Shown: positions 44,621 through 53,869 of the stretch, one piece after another
How positions within the stretch are numbered: position 1 is the first letter of the stretch
Layout: each line of letters starts with the position of its first letter
Assembly: GCF_014196225.1 (NCBI RefSeq)
Contig: NZ_JACIDI010000019.1
Span: forward strand, 1 to 61,859
DNA: 61,859 nt
Source of the DNA: Bacteroides pyogenes
GTDB lineage: Bacteria; Bacteroidota; Bacteroidia; Bacteroidales; Bacteroidaceae
Direction: 5' to 3'
Translations under genes and position numbers: made by a program
Notes under the pieces: generated by a model
The model's database searches: none
What the model was told of the DNA's origin: nothing
What the model saw: only the letters and a program-made list of their open reading frames with translations

Positions 44621-45442
44621 TTATAACTGTATTATTTGTCCTGTACTGATATAATTTATTTTTTCGTCAGCAATACCTTTCAATATTCCATAGGCTTCTT
44701 CACCAGTACAATGGCAAGTATAAAATGTTGTATTTCGGCATAAAAACGTATTTGCAATATTTTTAATTAGGTTTATGTTTTCAGTTCTTTTCTTCAATGG
44801 GTCATAAAGATGAAAACCTGATATGCAATATTTCATTTCCTGTTTTGCAATATCTTCGGCTCTATTTAGAATATTGACTATTCCATTGTGAGCACAATCG
44901 CTGAATAAAGTTTTATAATTGCTTTCGGTTATAATCAAATATTGTTCATGCTTAAATGTATCATGCTCATACGTCCCATTTTGTTTGACGAATAGACTAT
45001 TGTTTGCTGTAGGTAAATAACGATGTTCCTCTATATTGGAAAATATTTGCAATTCTTCATCTATTACATACTCATCCTCGATAAGAATAATTCTTGGATT
45101 ATCTTTTAATTTTCTATCGAGACCAACGTACCATTTCATACCTAAGATATTAGCATAATATTCCTCAAAAGCGTATCGACTAATGTATATGTTCGCTTTG
45201 GCATTATTTTCTAAAAAATACTTCAAAGCTCCCCCGTGGTCATTGTGCCCGTGAGAAATAATCACAGAATCAATGTCCGAAATATCCACATCTAATTTGA
45301 CTGCATTTCCCAAAAACAAACTATTTGAACCTAAATCAAATAGCAGTTTATGCTTTTTTGTTTCAATATACAAGCATAGTCCGTGTTTACTTTTATAGTC
45401 TTTGGATATGCTTGTATTTTCAACCAATGCTATTACTCTCAT
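44621..45442 (-). CDS. MBL-fold hydrolase, DHPS-like
   Basis: A 273-residue metallo-beta-lactamase-fold protein. The metal-binding motif is ISHGHNDHGG near residue 62, with FDLGSN before it and FSDCAHNGI and CISGFHLYD after. The N-terminus (ALVENTSISKDYKSKHGLCLYIE) fits the subgroup of archaeal dihydropterin phosphate synthase-like proteins. It overlaps the HMA-protein gene by 4 bases, which ties it to the copper genes. Confidence 0.85.
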   Translation of the reverse strand: MRVIALVENTSISKDYKSKHGLCLYIETKKHKLLFDLGSNSLFLGNAVKLDVDISDIDSVIISHGHNDHGGALKYFLENNAKANIYISRYAFEEYYANILGMKWYVGLDRKLKDNPRIILIEDEYVIDEELQIFSNIEEHRYLPTANNSLFVKQNGTYEHDTFKHEQYLIITESNYKTLFSDCAHNGIVNILNRAEDIAKQEMKYCISGFHLYDPLKKRTENINLIKNIANTFLCRNTTFYTCHCTGEEAYGILKGIADEKINYISTGQIIQL

Positions 45443-45651
45443 TTCATTTGTTCTATTTTGAAACCAGCTTTGCTAATCAGTTCTACTATTTCACCTGCTG
45501 CCAACTTATCGGACGTTACAGTCAGGGGACGATTGGAATCGGACAAATCCAAATTCCATTCTTCTCTGTTCATTTTATCTTGCAATATTTCTTCTATTTT
45601 AGCAAGACAGCCTATACATTTGGCATTTGTTTTAAAAGTCATTGTTTCCAT
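45439..45651 (-). CDS. HMA-domain copper chaperone-like protein
   Basis: A 70-residue heavy-metal-associated domain protein. The metal site is KCIGC near residue 11 (CXXC), followed by the usual beta-alpha-beta pattern (VTSDKLAAGEIVELISKAGF). It probably carries copper(I) to or from the CopA pump, whose gene ends 12 bases before its start. Confidence 0.85.
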   Translation of the reverse strand: METMTFKTNAKCIGCLAKIEEILQDKMNREEWNLDLSDSNRPLTVTSDKLAAGEIVELISKAGFKIEQMK

Positions 45652-45663
45652 TTTAATTGATTA

Positions 45664-47880
45664 TTAAGTTATTCTTTTTCTTTTTAAACGCAAGCTGTTT
45701 AACACCACAGATACAGAACTGAATGCCATTGCGGCACTTGCCCACATCGGATTTAAAAGAAATCCGTTTACTGAATAAAATATGCCTGCCGCAATCGGAA
45801 TACCAATTAAGTTATAAATAAACGCCCAAAACAAATTCTGATAAATTGTTTTTATCGTCAATTGCGACAGCCGGATGGTTTCCGGTATTTTCAGTAAATC
45901 GGATGAGAGTATGGTCGCCATTGCCGTATCTACAGCAATATCACTGCCTTGCCCCATTGCTATGCTTAAATCCGCTTGTGCTAAAGCCGCACTATCATTA
46001 ATTCCGTCACCTACCATGCCTACTTTTTTCCCATTCGCTTGCAATTCTTTTATGAATTGAGCTTTCTCGTTCGGCAACACTCCGGCTTTATAATGGTTTA
46101 TTCCTACCTTTCGAGATATGGCTTGTGCTGAAATTGTATTATCTCCTGTCAGCATATACACTTCAACACCCATTTTCTGTAGTTGTGATATGGCTTGTGC
46201 CGAAGTTTGTTTAATTTCATCGGTAAGGGCTATAGCTGCAATAGCTTGTGTGGAATCAGCAAACCATACCAATGTTTTAGCTTCCTGTGTCCATTTGTTT
46301 GCCAATTCCTGCAAATGACTGGCTATCGTAATATGGTTATCATTCAATAATGACAGGTTGCCTGCGTAATAAGTCTGACTGCCTACTATACCTTTTACAC
46401 CTTTTCCCGGAACGTTTTCAAACTTATCAATGGAAATCTCTTTTTCATTCTGCAAAGTATTGACTACGGCATCCGAAAGAGGATGTTCCGATAGCTTCTC
46501 TAAACTGTACAGTATTTTTCGGCTATGTTCAAAGCCGTTTTCCCATAGGCTTTCGACGACTACCGGATGCCCTGCTGTGATAGTCCCTGTTTTATCAAGA
46601 ATTATCGTATCTATCTTTTGGGCAATCTCCAAGCTTTGGGCATCTTTAATTAAAATCCCTTTTTCAGCACCTTTTCCAATGCCTACCATGATGGCAGTGG
46701 GAGTAGCCAAGCCTAATGCACAAGGGCAGGCAATTATCAATACAGTGACCATTGCCAACAATCCATTGGTGAAGCCGTTCGTTGGTGCTAAAAATATCCA
46801 TGCAACAAAAGCTATAATTGAAATACTAATAATAGCCGGGACAAAGAATCGGGCTATTCTATCCACTAACTTTTGAACGGGAGCTTTGCTGCCTTGCGCA
46901 TCCTGCACCATGCGGATGATTTGTGCCAGCATCGTGTCAGAACCTATTTTATCGGCAATAAACCGGAATGTCCCCTTTTGATTGATGGTTCCGGCAAATA
47001 CCTTTTCGCCGGATTGCTTGTGCATGGGAACAGGCTCGCCATTCAACATACTTTCATCCACGTATGATTCTCCTGTAACAACCATGCCATCTACTGCAAT
47101 GCGTTCTCCGGGTTTAACAAGAATTGTATCACCTTTTTGTACGGCTGTTATCGGAACGGTACGTTCATCAGAATCTACGATAATAGTTACCGTCTTAGGT
47201 TGCAGCCCGATTAACTTTTTTATGGCAGTTGAAGTGTTTTGCTTCGCGCGCTCTTCGAGTAATCGTCCCAACAGGATGAATGCAATGATAACACTTGCCG
47301 CTTCAAAATAAATATGCGGTTCAATCCCTCTTGACAACCAAAAATCAGGAAACAACAGATTAAAAACACTGAATGTATAGGCTATTCCGGTACTAACAGC
47401 TACAAGGGTGTCCATATTGGAAGTGCCATGCTTTAATTGCCGCCACGCATTGATATAAAATTCACGTCCCAAACCGAAAACCACAGGCGTGGCGAGAATC
47501 CAAAGTACATATTTTAAAGAGGATATATCTTCAAAAAACATACTGATAACCATAATTGGGAGAGATAACAGCAGGGCTACCACTGTACGCCTTTTTATCT
47601 TCCGGTATCTTGTCAAGCGAATTTCTTCCGCTTTATCGGCTACGTCTTCGCCGGTATCAACCAGTAAATCATATCCTGCATCTTGTACGGCAGATTGCAG
47701 TGTTGCATCGGAACATACTTCCGGATTATATTCTACCTGTGCTACCGCAGTCGCATAATTCACTGTTGCTTGATATACTCCCGGCAAACCATTTAATGTT
47801 TTATCCACACGAGCCGCACATGAAGCGCAACTCATACCCAAAACCGGATATGTATTTTTTATGTTCTTACCTTTTCCCAT
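45664..47880 (-). CDS. copA: Copper-exporting P1B-type ATPase CopA
   Basis: A 738-residue P-type ATPase. The N-terminal metal domain has GMSCASC. Eight membrane helices follow, with the ion motif ACPCALG near residue 380. The phosphorylation site is DKTGT, the phosphatase loop GEPVP, and the hinge GDGINDSAAL. The CPC motif marks copper/silver transport. I choose the ATG at 47880 (MGKGKN) because a -7 box at 47902-47909 overlaps the longer TTG-start alternative. Confidence 0.93.
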   Translation of the reverse strand: MGKGKNIKNTYPVLGMSCASCAARVDKTLNGLPGVYQATVNYATAVAQVEYNPEVCSDATLQSAVQDAGYDLLVDTGEDVADKAEEIRLTRYRKIKRRTVVALLLSLPIMVISMFFEDISSLKYVLWILATPVVFGLGREFYINAWRQLKHGTSNMDTLVAVSTGIAYTFSVFNLLFPDFWLSRGIEPHIYFEAASVIIAFILLGRLLEERAKQNTSTAIKKLIGLQPKTVTIIVDSDERTVPITAVQKGDTILVKPGERIAVDGMVVTGESYVDESMLNGEPVPMHKQSGEKVFAGTINQKGTFRFIADKIGSDTMLAQIIRMVQDAQGSKAPVQKLVDRIARFFVPAIISISIIAFVAWIFLAPTNGFTNGLLAMVTVLIIACPCALGLATPTAIMVGIGKGAEKGILIKDAQSLEIAQKIDTIILDKTGTITAGHPVVVESLWENGFEHSRKILYSLEKLSEHPLSDAVVNTLQNEKEISIDKFENVPGKGVKGIVGSQTYYAGNLSLLNDNHITIASHLQELANKWTQEAKTLVWFADSTQAIAAIALTDEIKQTSAQAISQLQKMGVEVYMLTGDNTISAQAISRKVGINHYKAGVLPNEKAQFIKELQANGKKVGMVGDGINDSAALAQADLSIAMGQGSDIAVDTAMATILSSDLLKIPETIRLSQLTIKTIYQNLFWAFIYNLIGIPIAAGIFYSVNGFLLNPMWASAAMAFSSVSVVLNSLRLKRKRIT

Positions 47881-47901
47881 ATTGATGATTTTTATATGCT
47901 G

Positions 47902-47909
47902 CAAAGGTA
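47902..47909 (-). promoter_or_regulatory. Promoter -7 box of copA
   Basis: Minus-strand TACCTTTG matches TAnnTTTG and lies 21 bases before the ATG. No clear -33 box is seen, which suits an activator-dependent promoter. Confidence 0.55.
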
Positions 47910-47961
47910 GGATGCTTTTATCTTCCGGCTCTTACATAATTATGGATATGACTTATATCTT

Positions 47962-48534
47962 TCAGACTTCATCCAAAGGTTTCAACTTGTGTCCTTTTAA
48001 ACGCTTGAACTGGCTTGGAGAAATACCAGTCATATTGCGGAACTGCGTACTTAAATGTGCTGCACTTGAGTAATTAAGCTTATCAGCAATTTCGCTAATG
48101 GATAATTCATCATACACTAACAGTTCCTTTATACGTTCTATTTTCTGAATAATGTAGTATCTTTCTATACTTATGCCATTCACTTCGGAAAACAACTTGC
48201 TAAGGAAACTGTAATCGTGATGGCACTTATCCGTAAGATAATCAGACAGGTTTGTCTTGGACGAATTATCGTTATAATGCACTAATTCAATCACCGCAAC
48301 TTTTATTTGTTCGATAATCTGCATCCGTTTATCATCTATCAACTCAAATCCGTATGCTTCAAGAACAGGCTTTATGGCAGCACGTTCCTCTGCATTTATC
48401 GATTCTTGCAAAATAGCTGTCCCCAGTTCAACACTAAGTGGAGTAAAATCCATTCTTTTCAGTGCTTCTGTTACAACCATAATGCAACGGTTACAAACCA
48501 TATTCTTAATGTGAATAGTATTGCTTTTCATCAT
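47962..48534 (-). CDS. HMA-AraC fusion regulator of the copper operon
   Basis: A 190-residue protein that joins an N-terminal metal-binding HMA-like domain (IKNMVCNRCIMVVTEAL, CXXC near residue 14) to a C-terminal AraC-type double HTH (SIERYYIIQKIERIKELLVYDELSISEIADKLNYSSAAHLSTQFRNMTGISP). The CXXC domain would sense copper directly. It is 81 bases upstream of copA and on the same strand. Such fusions are known in Bacteroidetes. Confidence 0.85.
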   Translation of the reverse strand: MMKSNTIHIKNMVCNRCIMVVTEALKRMDFTPLSVELGTAILQESINAEERAAIKPVLEAYGFELIDDKRMQIIEQIKVAVIELVHYNDNSSKTNLSDYLTDKCHHDYSFLSKLFSEVNGISIERYYIIQKIERIKELLVYDELSISEIADKLNYSSAAHLSTQFRNMTGISPSQFKRLKGHKLKPLDEV

Positions 48535-48550
48535 ATATCCATCGTTTCTG

Positions 48551-48558
48551 CAAAGTTA
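48551..48558 (-). promoter_or_regulatory. Promoter -7 box of the HMA-AraC gene
   Basis: Minus-strand TAACTTTG matches TAnnTTTG, 16 bases before the start codon. Confidence 0.55.
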
Positions 48559-48706
48559 ATAACAATACACCGTTATCGTTTGGCAAGCTCTGAATATTCT
48601 CAATATTTAAGGCTTGCAATTTATTGATAGCGTTTATTGTTTCTTCATTTTTTGCAAATTTACGAATCGGGTAGTGCAACCTAATTGCAAAGTTGAGTAA
48701 CCTGAA

Positions 48707-48761
48707 TTAGGTGTAAGGTGCAAGTATATATCTATATATATAGCTTGCACCTTACACCTAA
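48707..48761. repeat. 18-bp inverted repeat near the probable ICE end
   Basis: TTAGGTGTAAGGTGCAAG (48707-48724) and its exact complement at 48744-48761 flank an A+T core of alternating TA. The 13-mer TTACACCTAAGCT (48752-48764) is the complement of 2804-2816 beside the recombinases. The region from 48535 to 49246 has no credible gene. Confidence 0.65.
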
Positions 48762-48992
48762 GCTGAAATATTTATATTCAGACATTTGCGTAATTCAAAA
48801 GGAAGCTGTATCTTTGAACCGAAGTTTTAGGCAGACAATGAACAGCCAAAGGACGACAAACAAACGTCTTTTTTGAAACCTAAATTGTACCCCCTAAGGC
48901 ATTGACGTATTGATAAAGAGTTGAATTAAAGCGACATAAGGAGATAGGTTCATTACCCTGTCTCTCCGCTGGTAAATATTGAAAATCAATGA

Positions 48993-49100
48993 TTTAAGAA
49001 ACAAGCACCCGAAGAGGAACCCCAAAATGGCCTTACGGGTGCTTTTTCCATTCCGGCGGGCTTCCCAGTAAGCCGGCGTATTTGGGGACAGTTTCTTAAA
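48993..49100. ncRNA. Structured RNA candidate
   Basis: TTTAAGAAAC (48993-49002) pairs with GTTTCTTAAA (49091-49100). CCCCAAA (49020-49026) pairs with TTTGGGG (49081-49087). AAGCACCCG (49003-49011) pairs with CGGGTGCTT (49036-49044), which crosses the previous pairing and would make a pseudoknot. A GC-rich hairpin lies at 49053-49078. I cannot assign a family, and the 49003-49046 hairpin with its T-run could alone be a terminator. Confidence 0.4.
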
Positions 49101-49186
49101 GTGAAGCGCCGCAGGTGGGAAGACCCCAAAGATGGCAGGACTTACTACAAACGACTAAATTCTACTGCTCCAAAGTGGCTTTGTGC

Positions 49187-49223
49187 ATAAAAAAGAAGGT
49201 GCGCTTTTTGACACACCTTCTTT
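49187..49223 (-). terminator. Terminator of tRNA-Lys
   Basis: AAAGAAGGTG (49192-49201) pairs with CACCTTCTTT (49214-49223). Read on the minus strand the stem is followed by a run of six T. Confidence 0.85.
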
Positions 49224-49246
49224 CTTGATTTTTCTTTTGTTTTCAG

Positions 49247-49319
49247 TGATCCGCCTGGGGCTCGAACCCAGGACCCCAACATTAAAAGTGTTGTGCTCTA
49301 CCTGCTGAGCTAGCGAATC
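49247..49319 (-). tRNA. tRNA-Lys (anticodon UUU)
   Basis: The minus strand folds into a full cloverleaf of 73 nt. The acceptor stem is GATTCGC with GCGGATC (one G-U pair). The D arm is GCTCAGCAGGTAGAGC. The anticodon arm is CAACA-CTTTTAA-TGTTG with UUU at 49284-49286. The T arm is CTGGG-TTCGAGC-CCCAG. CCA is not encoded. Its 3' end faces the mobile region, but I find no second copy of the 3' end on the left side of the window. Confidence 0.97.
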
Positions 49320-49358
49320 AATCCTTATTGCGAATCGGTTATTTCCCGATTGCGGGTG

Positions 49359-49388
49359 CAAAGGTAGTTACTTTTATTTAATCTGCAA
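49359..49388 (-). promoter_or_regulatory. Promoter of tRNA-Lys
   Basis: Minus-strand TTG (49388-49386), 19 bases, then TACCTTTG (49366-49359), an excellent match to the Bacteroides promoter layout. It lies 40 bases before the tRNA. Confidence 0.75.
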
Positions 49389-49427
49389 GTGTTTCGTCGA
49401 AAAAGATGCAAACTTTTTTCAGCCGTT

Positions 49428-50549
49428 TTAATTTGCTTCTTGATTATCAGTTGATTCTATGTAGTCGTGTTTTATCACCTTTTCTCTGTTGATAATGAAA
49501 CGTTGATAATACGAGAGCATTAGTGTTGTGAGAGGAAGGGCGATGATCATTCCCAGCATTCCCATTAATGATCCCCAAATGGACAAGGATAGAAGGATGA
49601 TGGCCGGATTGAGTCCGGTAATCTTCCCCATGATTTTGGGTACGAGGAGCGTGTCCTGTATGGTTTGTACAACTGCAAAAACGGCTATTGCGCTTGCAAT
49701 GATGACCCAAAAGTTTTGTCCGGTGTCGGCCGCCTTCAAAATGGCTAAAAGAAGCGTAGGGAGGAAGCCGATGATCTGCAGGTATGGCACCATGTTAAGC
49801 ACTCCGATAAAAAGCCCCAAAGCGATGGCCATGGGAAAATCGATGATCAGAAAGCCAATACTGAAAAGAATTCCCACACAGAAAGCGACCAAGGCTTGTC
49901 CACGGAAATATCTGTTCATGGCGTCTTGTACGTCGCGGACGAGGTTGGAAGCAAGTTTGCGATATTTATTGGGGAGCAGATGCAGCCATCCCTCGGCTAT
50001 CGATTCGTAATCCAACAGAATGAATACGATGTATAGCAAGATGATAAAGAAAGTGAAGATGCTGAACAGGATGTTGATCGATTCGGCTACTAAACTCCAT
50101 AGTTTGGGAACCGCCTCCTGAATGGCAATTAAGAGTTTTTCCTCGCTTAATATGCGGTTGAGCGATTCGAGATCTACATATTCGCGGATGAATTCAGAGA
50201 GGTTTTGAGGTATATTGCTGCCTGCTCCGTGGGTAATATATGTCATTATCAGCTCGTTCATTCTTCCCATTTCAGAAATGATGGGAGGAACCAGCAGGTA
50301 AAAAAACACCACTCCGATAAGGGTGAGAAGAAACAGACTACAGAAAATGGAAAGAACACGGCTCCTTAGGCGTAGTTTGTATTGAAAGAATTTGACCAAA
50401 GGGTATATCATATAGGCGATGAGCCATGCTATGAAGAAAGGCAGCAATACGCCGCTCAATCGTTTTACGAGTATTAGCAGACCGATAATGAGGACTATGG
50501 TGATGGAGCTTCGTATAAACGTGTCGAATGTGATCTTTTTCCTCTTCAT
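49428..50549 (-). CDS. AI-2E-family (YhhT/PerM-like) membrane permease
   Basis: A 373-residue membrane protein starting MKRKKITFDTFIRSS. It has about eight helices, with the family blocks FIAWLIAYMIYPLV, NRYFRGQALVAFCVGILFSIGF, ALGLFIGVLNMVPYL and SLSIWGSLMGMLGMIIALPL. Members export varied solutes and none is certain for this one. The start at 50549 follows tdk by 13 bases; the longer frame would overlap tdk. Confidence 0.88.
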   Translation of the reverse strand: MKRKKITFDTFIRSSITIVLIIGLLILVKRLSGVLLPFFIAWLIAYMIYPLVKFFQYKLRLRSRVLSIFCSLFLLTLIGVVFFYLLVPPIISEMGRMNELIMTYITHGAGSNIPQNLSEFIREYVDLESLNRILSEEKLLIAIQEAVPKLWSLVAESINILFSIFTFFIILLYIVFILLDYESIAEGWLHLLPNKYRKLASNLVRDVQDAMNRYFRGQALVAFCVGILFSIGFLIIDFPMAIALGLFIGVLNMVPYLQIIGFLPTLLLAILKAADTGQNFWVIIASAIAVFAVVQTIQDTLLVPKIMGKITGLNPAIILLSLSIWGSLMGMLGMIIALPLTTLMLSYYQRFIINREKVIKHDYIESTDNQEAN

Positions 50550-50562
50550 GTTAAATATGGAG

Positions 50563-51171
50563 TTAAATTCTTTGTTTATTTGAGTCGTCCTGTTCGAGCG
50601 CGCGTAAATAACATACTCGGCACAAAGGTTCGTATTCGGCGGTTTCACCAAGGAGAACCTGCTTGTCGCTTTTGACCGTACGATGTGAGAAAGATGCCAG
50701 TTCTCCGCATTTCACACAGATGGCATGTACTTTGGAGACTTCGTCGGCGATGGCGCAGAGTTGTGGCATAGGTCCGAAAGGATTTCCTTTAAAATCCATG
50801 TCCAGTCCGGCGACAATGACTCTTACTCCGTTGTCGGCCAATTGTTTGCACACGTCGATCAATCCTTCATCAAAGAATTGTGCCTCGTCGATACCCACGA
50901 CTTCTATTTCAGAGGTGAATAGCAGAATGCTGGCGGAGGAGTCGATCGGAGTGCAGGCGATGGAGTGGCTGTCGTGAGACACTACATCTTCTTCGGAATA
51001 ACGGGTGTCGATGGCCGGCTTGAATATTTCCACCCGTTGGCGGGCAAATTTGGCGCGTTTCATTCGGCGGATGAGTTCTTCTGTCTTGCCGGAAAACATC
51101 GATCCGCAGATAACTTCAATTCTTCCTCTTCTTCGGGTCTCTTGCGTGTGGTCTTCTGAATATACTACCAT
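50563..51171 (-). CDS. tdk: Thymidine kinase
   Basis: A 202-residue type II thymidine kinase: P-loop [28 protein letters not shown], the lasso region [17 protein letters not shown] and a C-terminal CRVCYLR, giving the four zinc cysteines. It phosphorylates thymidine for salvage. The start [10 protein letters not shown] at 51171 is favoured because the promoter lies just upstream of the longer frame's start. Confidence 0.95.
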   Translation of the reverse strand: MVVYSEDHTQETRRRGRIEVICGSMFSGKTEELIRRMKRAKFARQRVEIFKPAIDTRYSEEDVVSHDSHSIACTPIDSSASILLFTSEIEVVGIDEAQFFDEGLIDVCKQLADNGVRVIVAGLDMDFKGNPFGPMPQLCAIADEVSKVHAICVKCGELASFSHRTVKSDKQVLLGETAEYEPLCRVCYLRALEQDDSNKQRI

Positions 51172-51208
51172 TATGTTCTTGTATGTTTTTCTTTTTATAT
51201 TTAAGCAC

Positions 51209-51216
51209 AAAGGTAT
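51209..51216 (-). promoter_or_regulatory. Promoter -7 box of tdk
   Basis: Minus-strand TACCTTTG, 37 bases before the tdk ATG. The stretch 51217-51652 up to the next plus-strand gene holds no gene I can support. Confidence 0.55.
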
Positions 51217-51652
51217 AATAAACCTTGCGAATTTTATTCATTAGCCGGACAAATGTTTTATTCTCTATATGTCTTTCTCTGAGAACTGTTGACTTATAAA
51301 AGTGCTCTTATCAGTGAAACAACCTGTTGCTGGCGTTAGAACAGTCTGTTCGTGTGTTGGTCAAATCATAAAAATGTGTAAGTTGACGCTTTCAGCCGGA
51401 TGTATCGCCTCTATGTACAATATGGGGTGATCAGTCGAAGCATTGGCTATTAAAATAGCGTTGAATTAGTTTCGATTTTCTTACTTCAATTTCATGGAAG
51501 GGTTTTCTATAAAACGTTGTTTTTGTTTGTTTTTTACTCATTTTCAATACAGTTTTTAACTGCACATTTAGTTTAAGAACCGTTAAATAATCGGGATGTT
51601 TTAAAGGTTTTGGCTAATTTATTCATACATTCGCATTATAATTCAGAAAAAG

Positions 51653-52216
51653 ATGAAACGACAATTGTTGACAGATATAGAATTGGATGTTCAAGAGCTT
51701 AAATGCCTTGCAGATTCTTTTTCGAAAACACCAACCACAGTTTTTCGCGAACTGATGACGCGAAATGTGTTGCAGATGCGCGGAAGATTGGATGAGTTAT
51801 TGGAGGAATTGAGCGCCAATTGTGGAGTAGCTTCTTCAGATAATAAAGAGTCTGTTGCTTGTTATGTGACGGACGATCCCCTTCCTATATCTCGCGAGCT
51901 TGAAGTCGAAACAGAGTCGGTGGTGAAAGAAAAAAAAGATTTGATTTGCAACGCTGTATTTGGTGATAGAATTATGCCCGCTGTCGATTTGAGACATTCC
52001 ATCAGCTTGAATGATTCTTTTCGTTTCGCGCGAGAGATCTTTGGAGGCGATAACGAGCTGATGAATCGTGTTGTGGGGCAGATTTCAGCTATGAATTCTT
52101 ATCATGCCGCCATCGCTTTTCTCTCTTCGAAAGCAAAGTTGGAAGAAGGGGAGGAAAACGAAGCGATGAACGATTTCTTGGAGTTACTGAAAAAATATTT
52201 TAATCAACCGGCATAA
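51653..52216 (+). CDS. Hypothetical core-genome protein upstream of rsmI
   Basis: A 187-residue protein. The N-terminus is helical (VQELKCLADSFSKTPTTVFRELM). The C-terminus has LRHSISLNDSFRFAREIFGGDNELMNRVVGQISAM, a block I recall from many Bacteroidetes proteins of unknown role. It is 9 bases before rsmI and probably co-transcribed. Confidence 0.75.
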   Translation: MKRQLLTDIELDVQELKCLADSFSKTPTTVFRELMTRNVLQMRGRLDELLEELSANCGVASSDNKESVACYVTDDPLPISRELEVETESVVKEKKDLICNAVFGDRIMPAVDLRHSISLNDSFRFAREIFGGDNELMNRVVGQISAMNSYHAAIAFLSSKAKLEEGEENEAMNDFLELLKKYFNQPA

Positions 52217-52225
52217 TCGAAAGGT

Positions 52226-52900
52226 ATGGGAAAACTGTATGTAGTGCCTACACCTGTAGGAAACTTGGAGGATATGACCTTTCGTGCCATCAAGGTTTTA
52301 AAAGAGGTCGATTTGATTTTGGCGGAAGATACGCGCACTTCGGGAATTTTGCTGAAACATTTTGAAATAAAGAATTTCATGCAACCTCACCACAAGTTTA
52401 ATGAACATAAGACGGTGGAGAGTGTTGTTTATAGAATAAAGGCGGGTGAAACGGTAGCTTTGATTTCGGATGCAGGAACACCGGGTATTTCCGATCCGGG
52501 CTTTTTGCTTGTCCGCGAATGTATTCGCAACGGAATCGAAGTACAGTGCCTTCCGGGAGCGACGGCTTTTGTTCCGGCGTTGGTATCGTCGGGATTGCCG
52601 AATGAAAAGTTTTGTTTCGAAGGTTTTCTGCCTCAGAAAAAAGGGCGGCAAACTCGTTTGAAAGCTTTGGCTGATGAAAAGCGTACGATGGTCTTTTATG
52701 AATCACCGCATCGCTTGCTGAAGACATTGGCCCAATTTGCCGAATATTTTGGTACTGAACGCCAAGCTTCGGTTTCGCGAGAGATATCCAAACTTCATGA
52801 AGAAACGGTTCGTGGAAGTCTCGGAGAATTGGTAGAACACTTTACCGCTATCGAACCGCGGGGAGAAATTGTTATAGTATTAGAAGGAATAGACATTTAA
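52226..52900 (+). CDS. rsmI: 16S rRNA (cytidine-1402) 2'-O-methyltransferase RsmI
   Basis: A 224-residue SAM methyltransferase of the tetrapyrrole-methylase fold: MGKLYVVPTPVGNLEDMTFRA, AEDTRTSGILL, SDAGTPGISDPG, GLPNEKFCFEGFLP, YESPHRLLKTL and SREISKLHEETVRG. It methylates the ribose of C1402 in 16S rRNA. The family's usual C-terminal extension is absent, as is common in Bacteroidetes. Confidence 0.95.
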   Translation: MGKLYVVPTPVGNLEDMTFRAIKVLKEVDLILAEDTRTSGILLKHFEIKNFMQPHHKFNEHKTVESVVYRIKAGETVALISDAGTPGISDPGFLLVRECIRNGIEVQCLPGATAFVPALVSSGLPNEKFCFEGFLPQKKGRQTRLKALADEKRTMVFYESPHRLLKTLAQFAEYFGTERQASVSREISKLHEETVRGSLGELVEHFTAIEPRGEIVIVLEGIDI

Positions 52901-52928
52901 AAATAATTTTATTTAAAAAATTAAATGT

Positions 52929-53783
52929 ATGAAAAAGTTAGCAGTTTTATTTGTATGCGGAGCTATGTTGGCTTCGTGCGACGGGTTAAGGGGCGGAAAA
53001 GATTTGAAGGCCCAAAATGACTCTCTTTTATTGGAATTGACACAGCGTAATGCAGAACTGGATGATATGATGGGAACTTTCAACGAAATTCAGGAAGGGT
53101 TCCGCAAGATCAATGCTGCTGAAAGTCGTGTGGATCTGCAGCGTGGCACCATTACCGAAAACTCGGCAAGCGCAAAGCAGAAGATTGCTGCCGATATCGA
53201 GTTTATCACTAAACAGATGGAAGAGAATAAAGCTCAGATTGAGAAACTACAGTCTCAACTGAAGAATAGTAAATACAGTTCTACCCAACTGAGAAAAGCG
53301 GTAGAATCATTGACTGCCGAGCTCAACGTCAAGCAGCAGCGCATTGAAGAGCTTCAGGTAGAGTTGGCTTCCAAGAACATTCGTATTCAAGAACTGGATG
53401 CAGCAGTTAGCGATTTGTCGGCAGCCAAAGAGGCTTTGACTTCAGAAAATGAAGCAAAATCGAAGACCGTTGCCGAACAAGACAGGAGCTTGAACACTGC
53501 CTGGTTCGTATTCGGCACGAAATCTGAACTGAAAGACCAGAAGATACTGAAAAGCGGAGACGTGTTGAAGAGCGCGGATTTCAATAAAGATTACTTTACT
53601 CAAATAGACATCCGTACAACAAAAGAAATCAAGCTTTATTCGAAGCGCGCGGAGTTGCTGACCAATCACCCCGCAGGTTCTTATGAATTCGTGAAAGACG
53701 ATAAAGGACAGTTGACTTTTAAAATCAAAGAAGCTGCCGATTTCTGGAGCGTATCCAAATACTTGGTTATTTTGGTAAAATAA
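52929..53783 (+). CDS. Coiled-coil lipoprotein
   Basis: A 284-residue lipoprotein (signal LFVCGAMLASC, Cys near residue 17). Residues 25-190 are long coiled coils (QMEENKAQIEKLQSQLKNS, NVKQQRIEELQVELASKN), and a small C-terminal domain follows (WFVFGTKSELKDQKIL, SYEFVKDDKGQLTFKI). It is anchored in a membrane and faces the periplasm or surface. The function is unknown; similar genes follow rsmI in Bacteroides. Confidence 0.8.
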   Translation: MKKLAVLFVCGAMLASCDGLRGGKDLKAQNDSLLLELTQRNAELDDMMGTFNEIQEGFRKINAAESRVDLQRGTITENSASAKQKIAADIEFITKQMEENKAQIEKLQSQLKNSKYSSTQLRKAVESLTAELNVKQQRIEELQVELASKNIRIQELDAAVSDLSAAKEALTSENEAKSKTVAEQDRSLNTAWFVFGTKSELKDQKILKSGDVLKSADFNKDYFTQIDIRTTKEIKLYSKRAELLTNHPAGSYEFVKDDKGQLTFKIKEAADFWSVSKYLVILVK

Positions 53784-53807
53784 ACGAAGACTATTTCTTG
53801 TAACTGG

Positions 53808-53853
53808 ATAGCCGATGTGCCGATGCCTCTGAATTTGCACACCGGCTATTCTA
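53808..53853 (+). terminator. Terminator after the coiled-coil lipoprotein gene
   Basis: ATAGCCGATGTGC (from 53808) pairs with GCACACCGGCTAT (to 53849) with one mismatch, followed by a T-rich stretch. Confidence 0.65.
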
Positions 53854-53869
53854 TTTATTCATTATTTAC

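Noticed and set aside
49247..49319. tRNA-Lys 3' end as the ICE attachment site
   Set aside because: No second copy of the tRNA 3' end was seen near 2.7-5.6 kb. The other border could lie outside the window, so this is only set aside.
49155..49361. 68-codon frame across the tRNA-Lys region
   Set aside because: It runs through a clear tRNA gene and its terminator.
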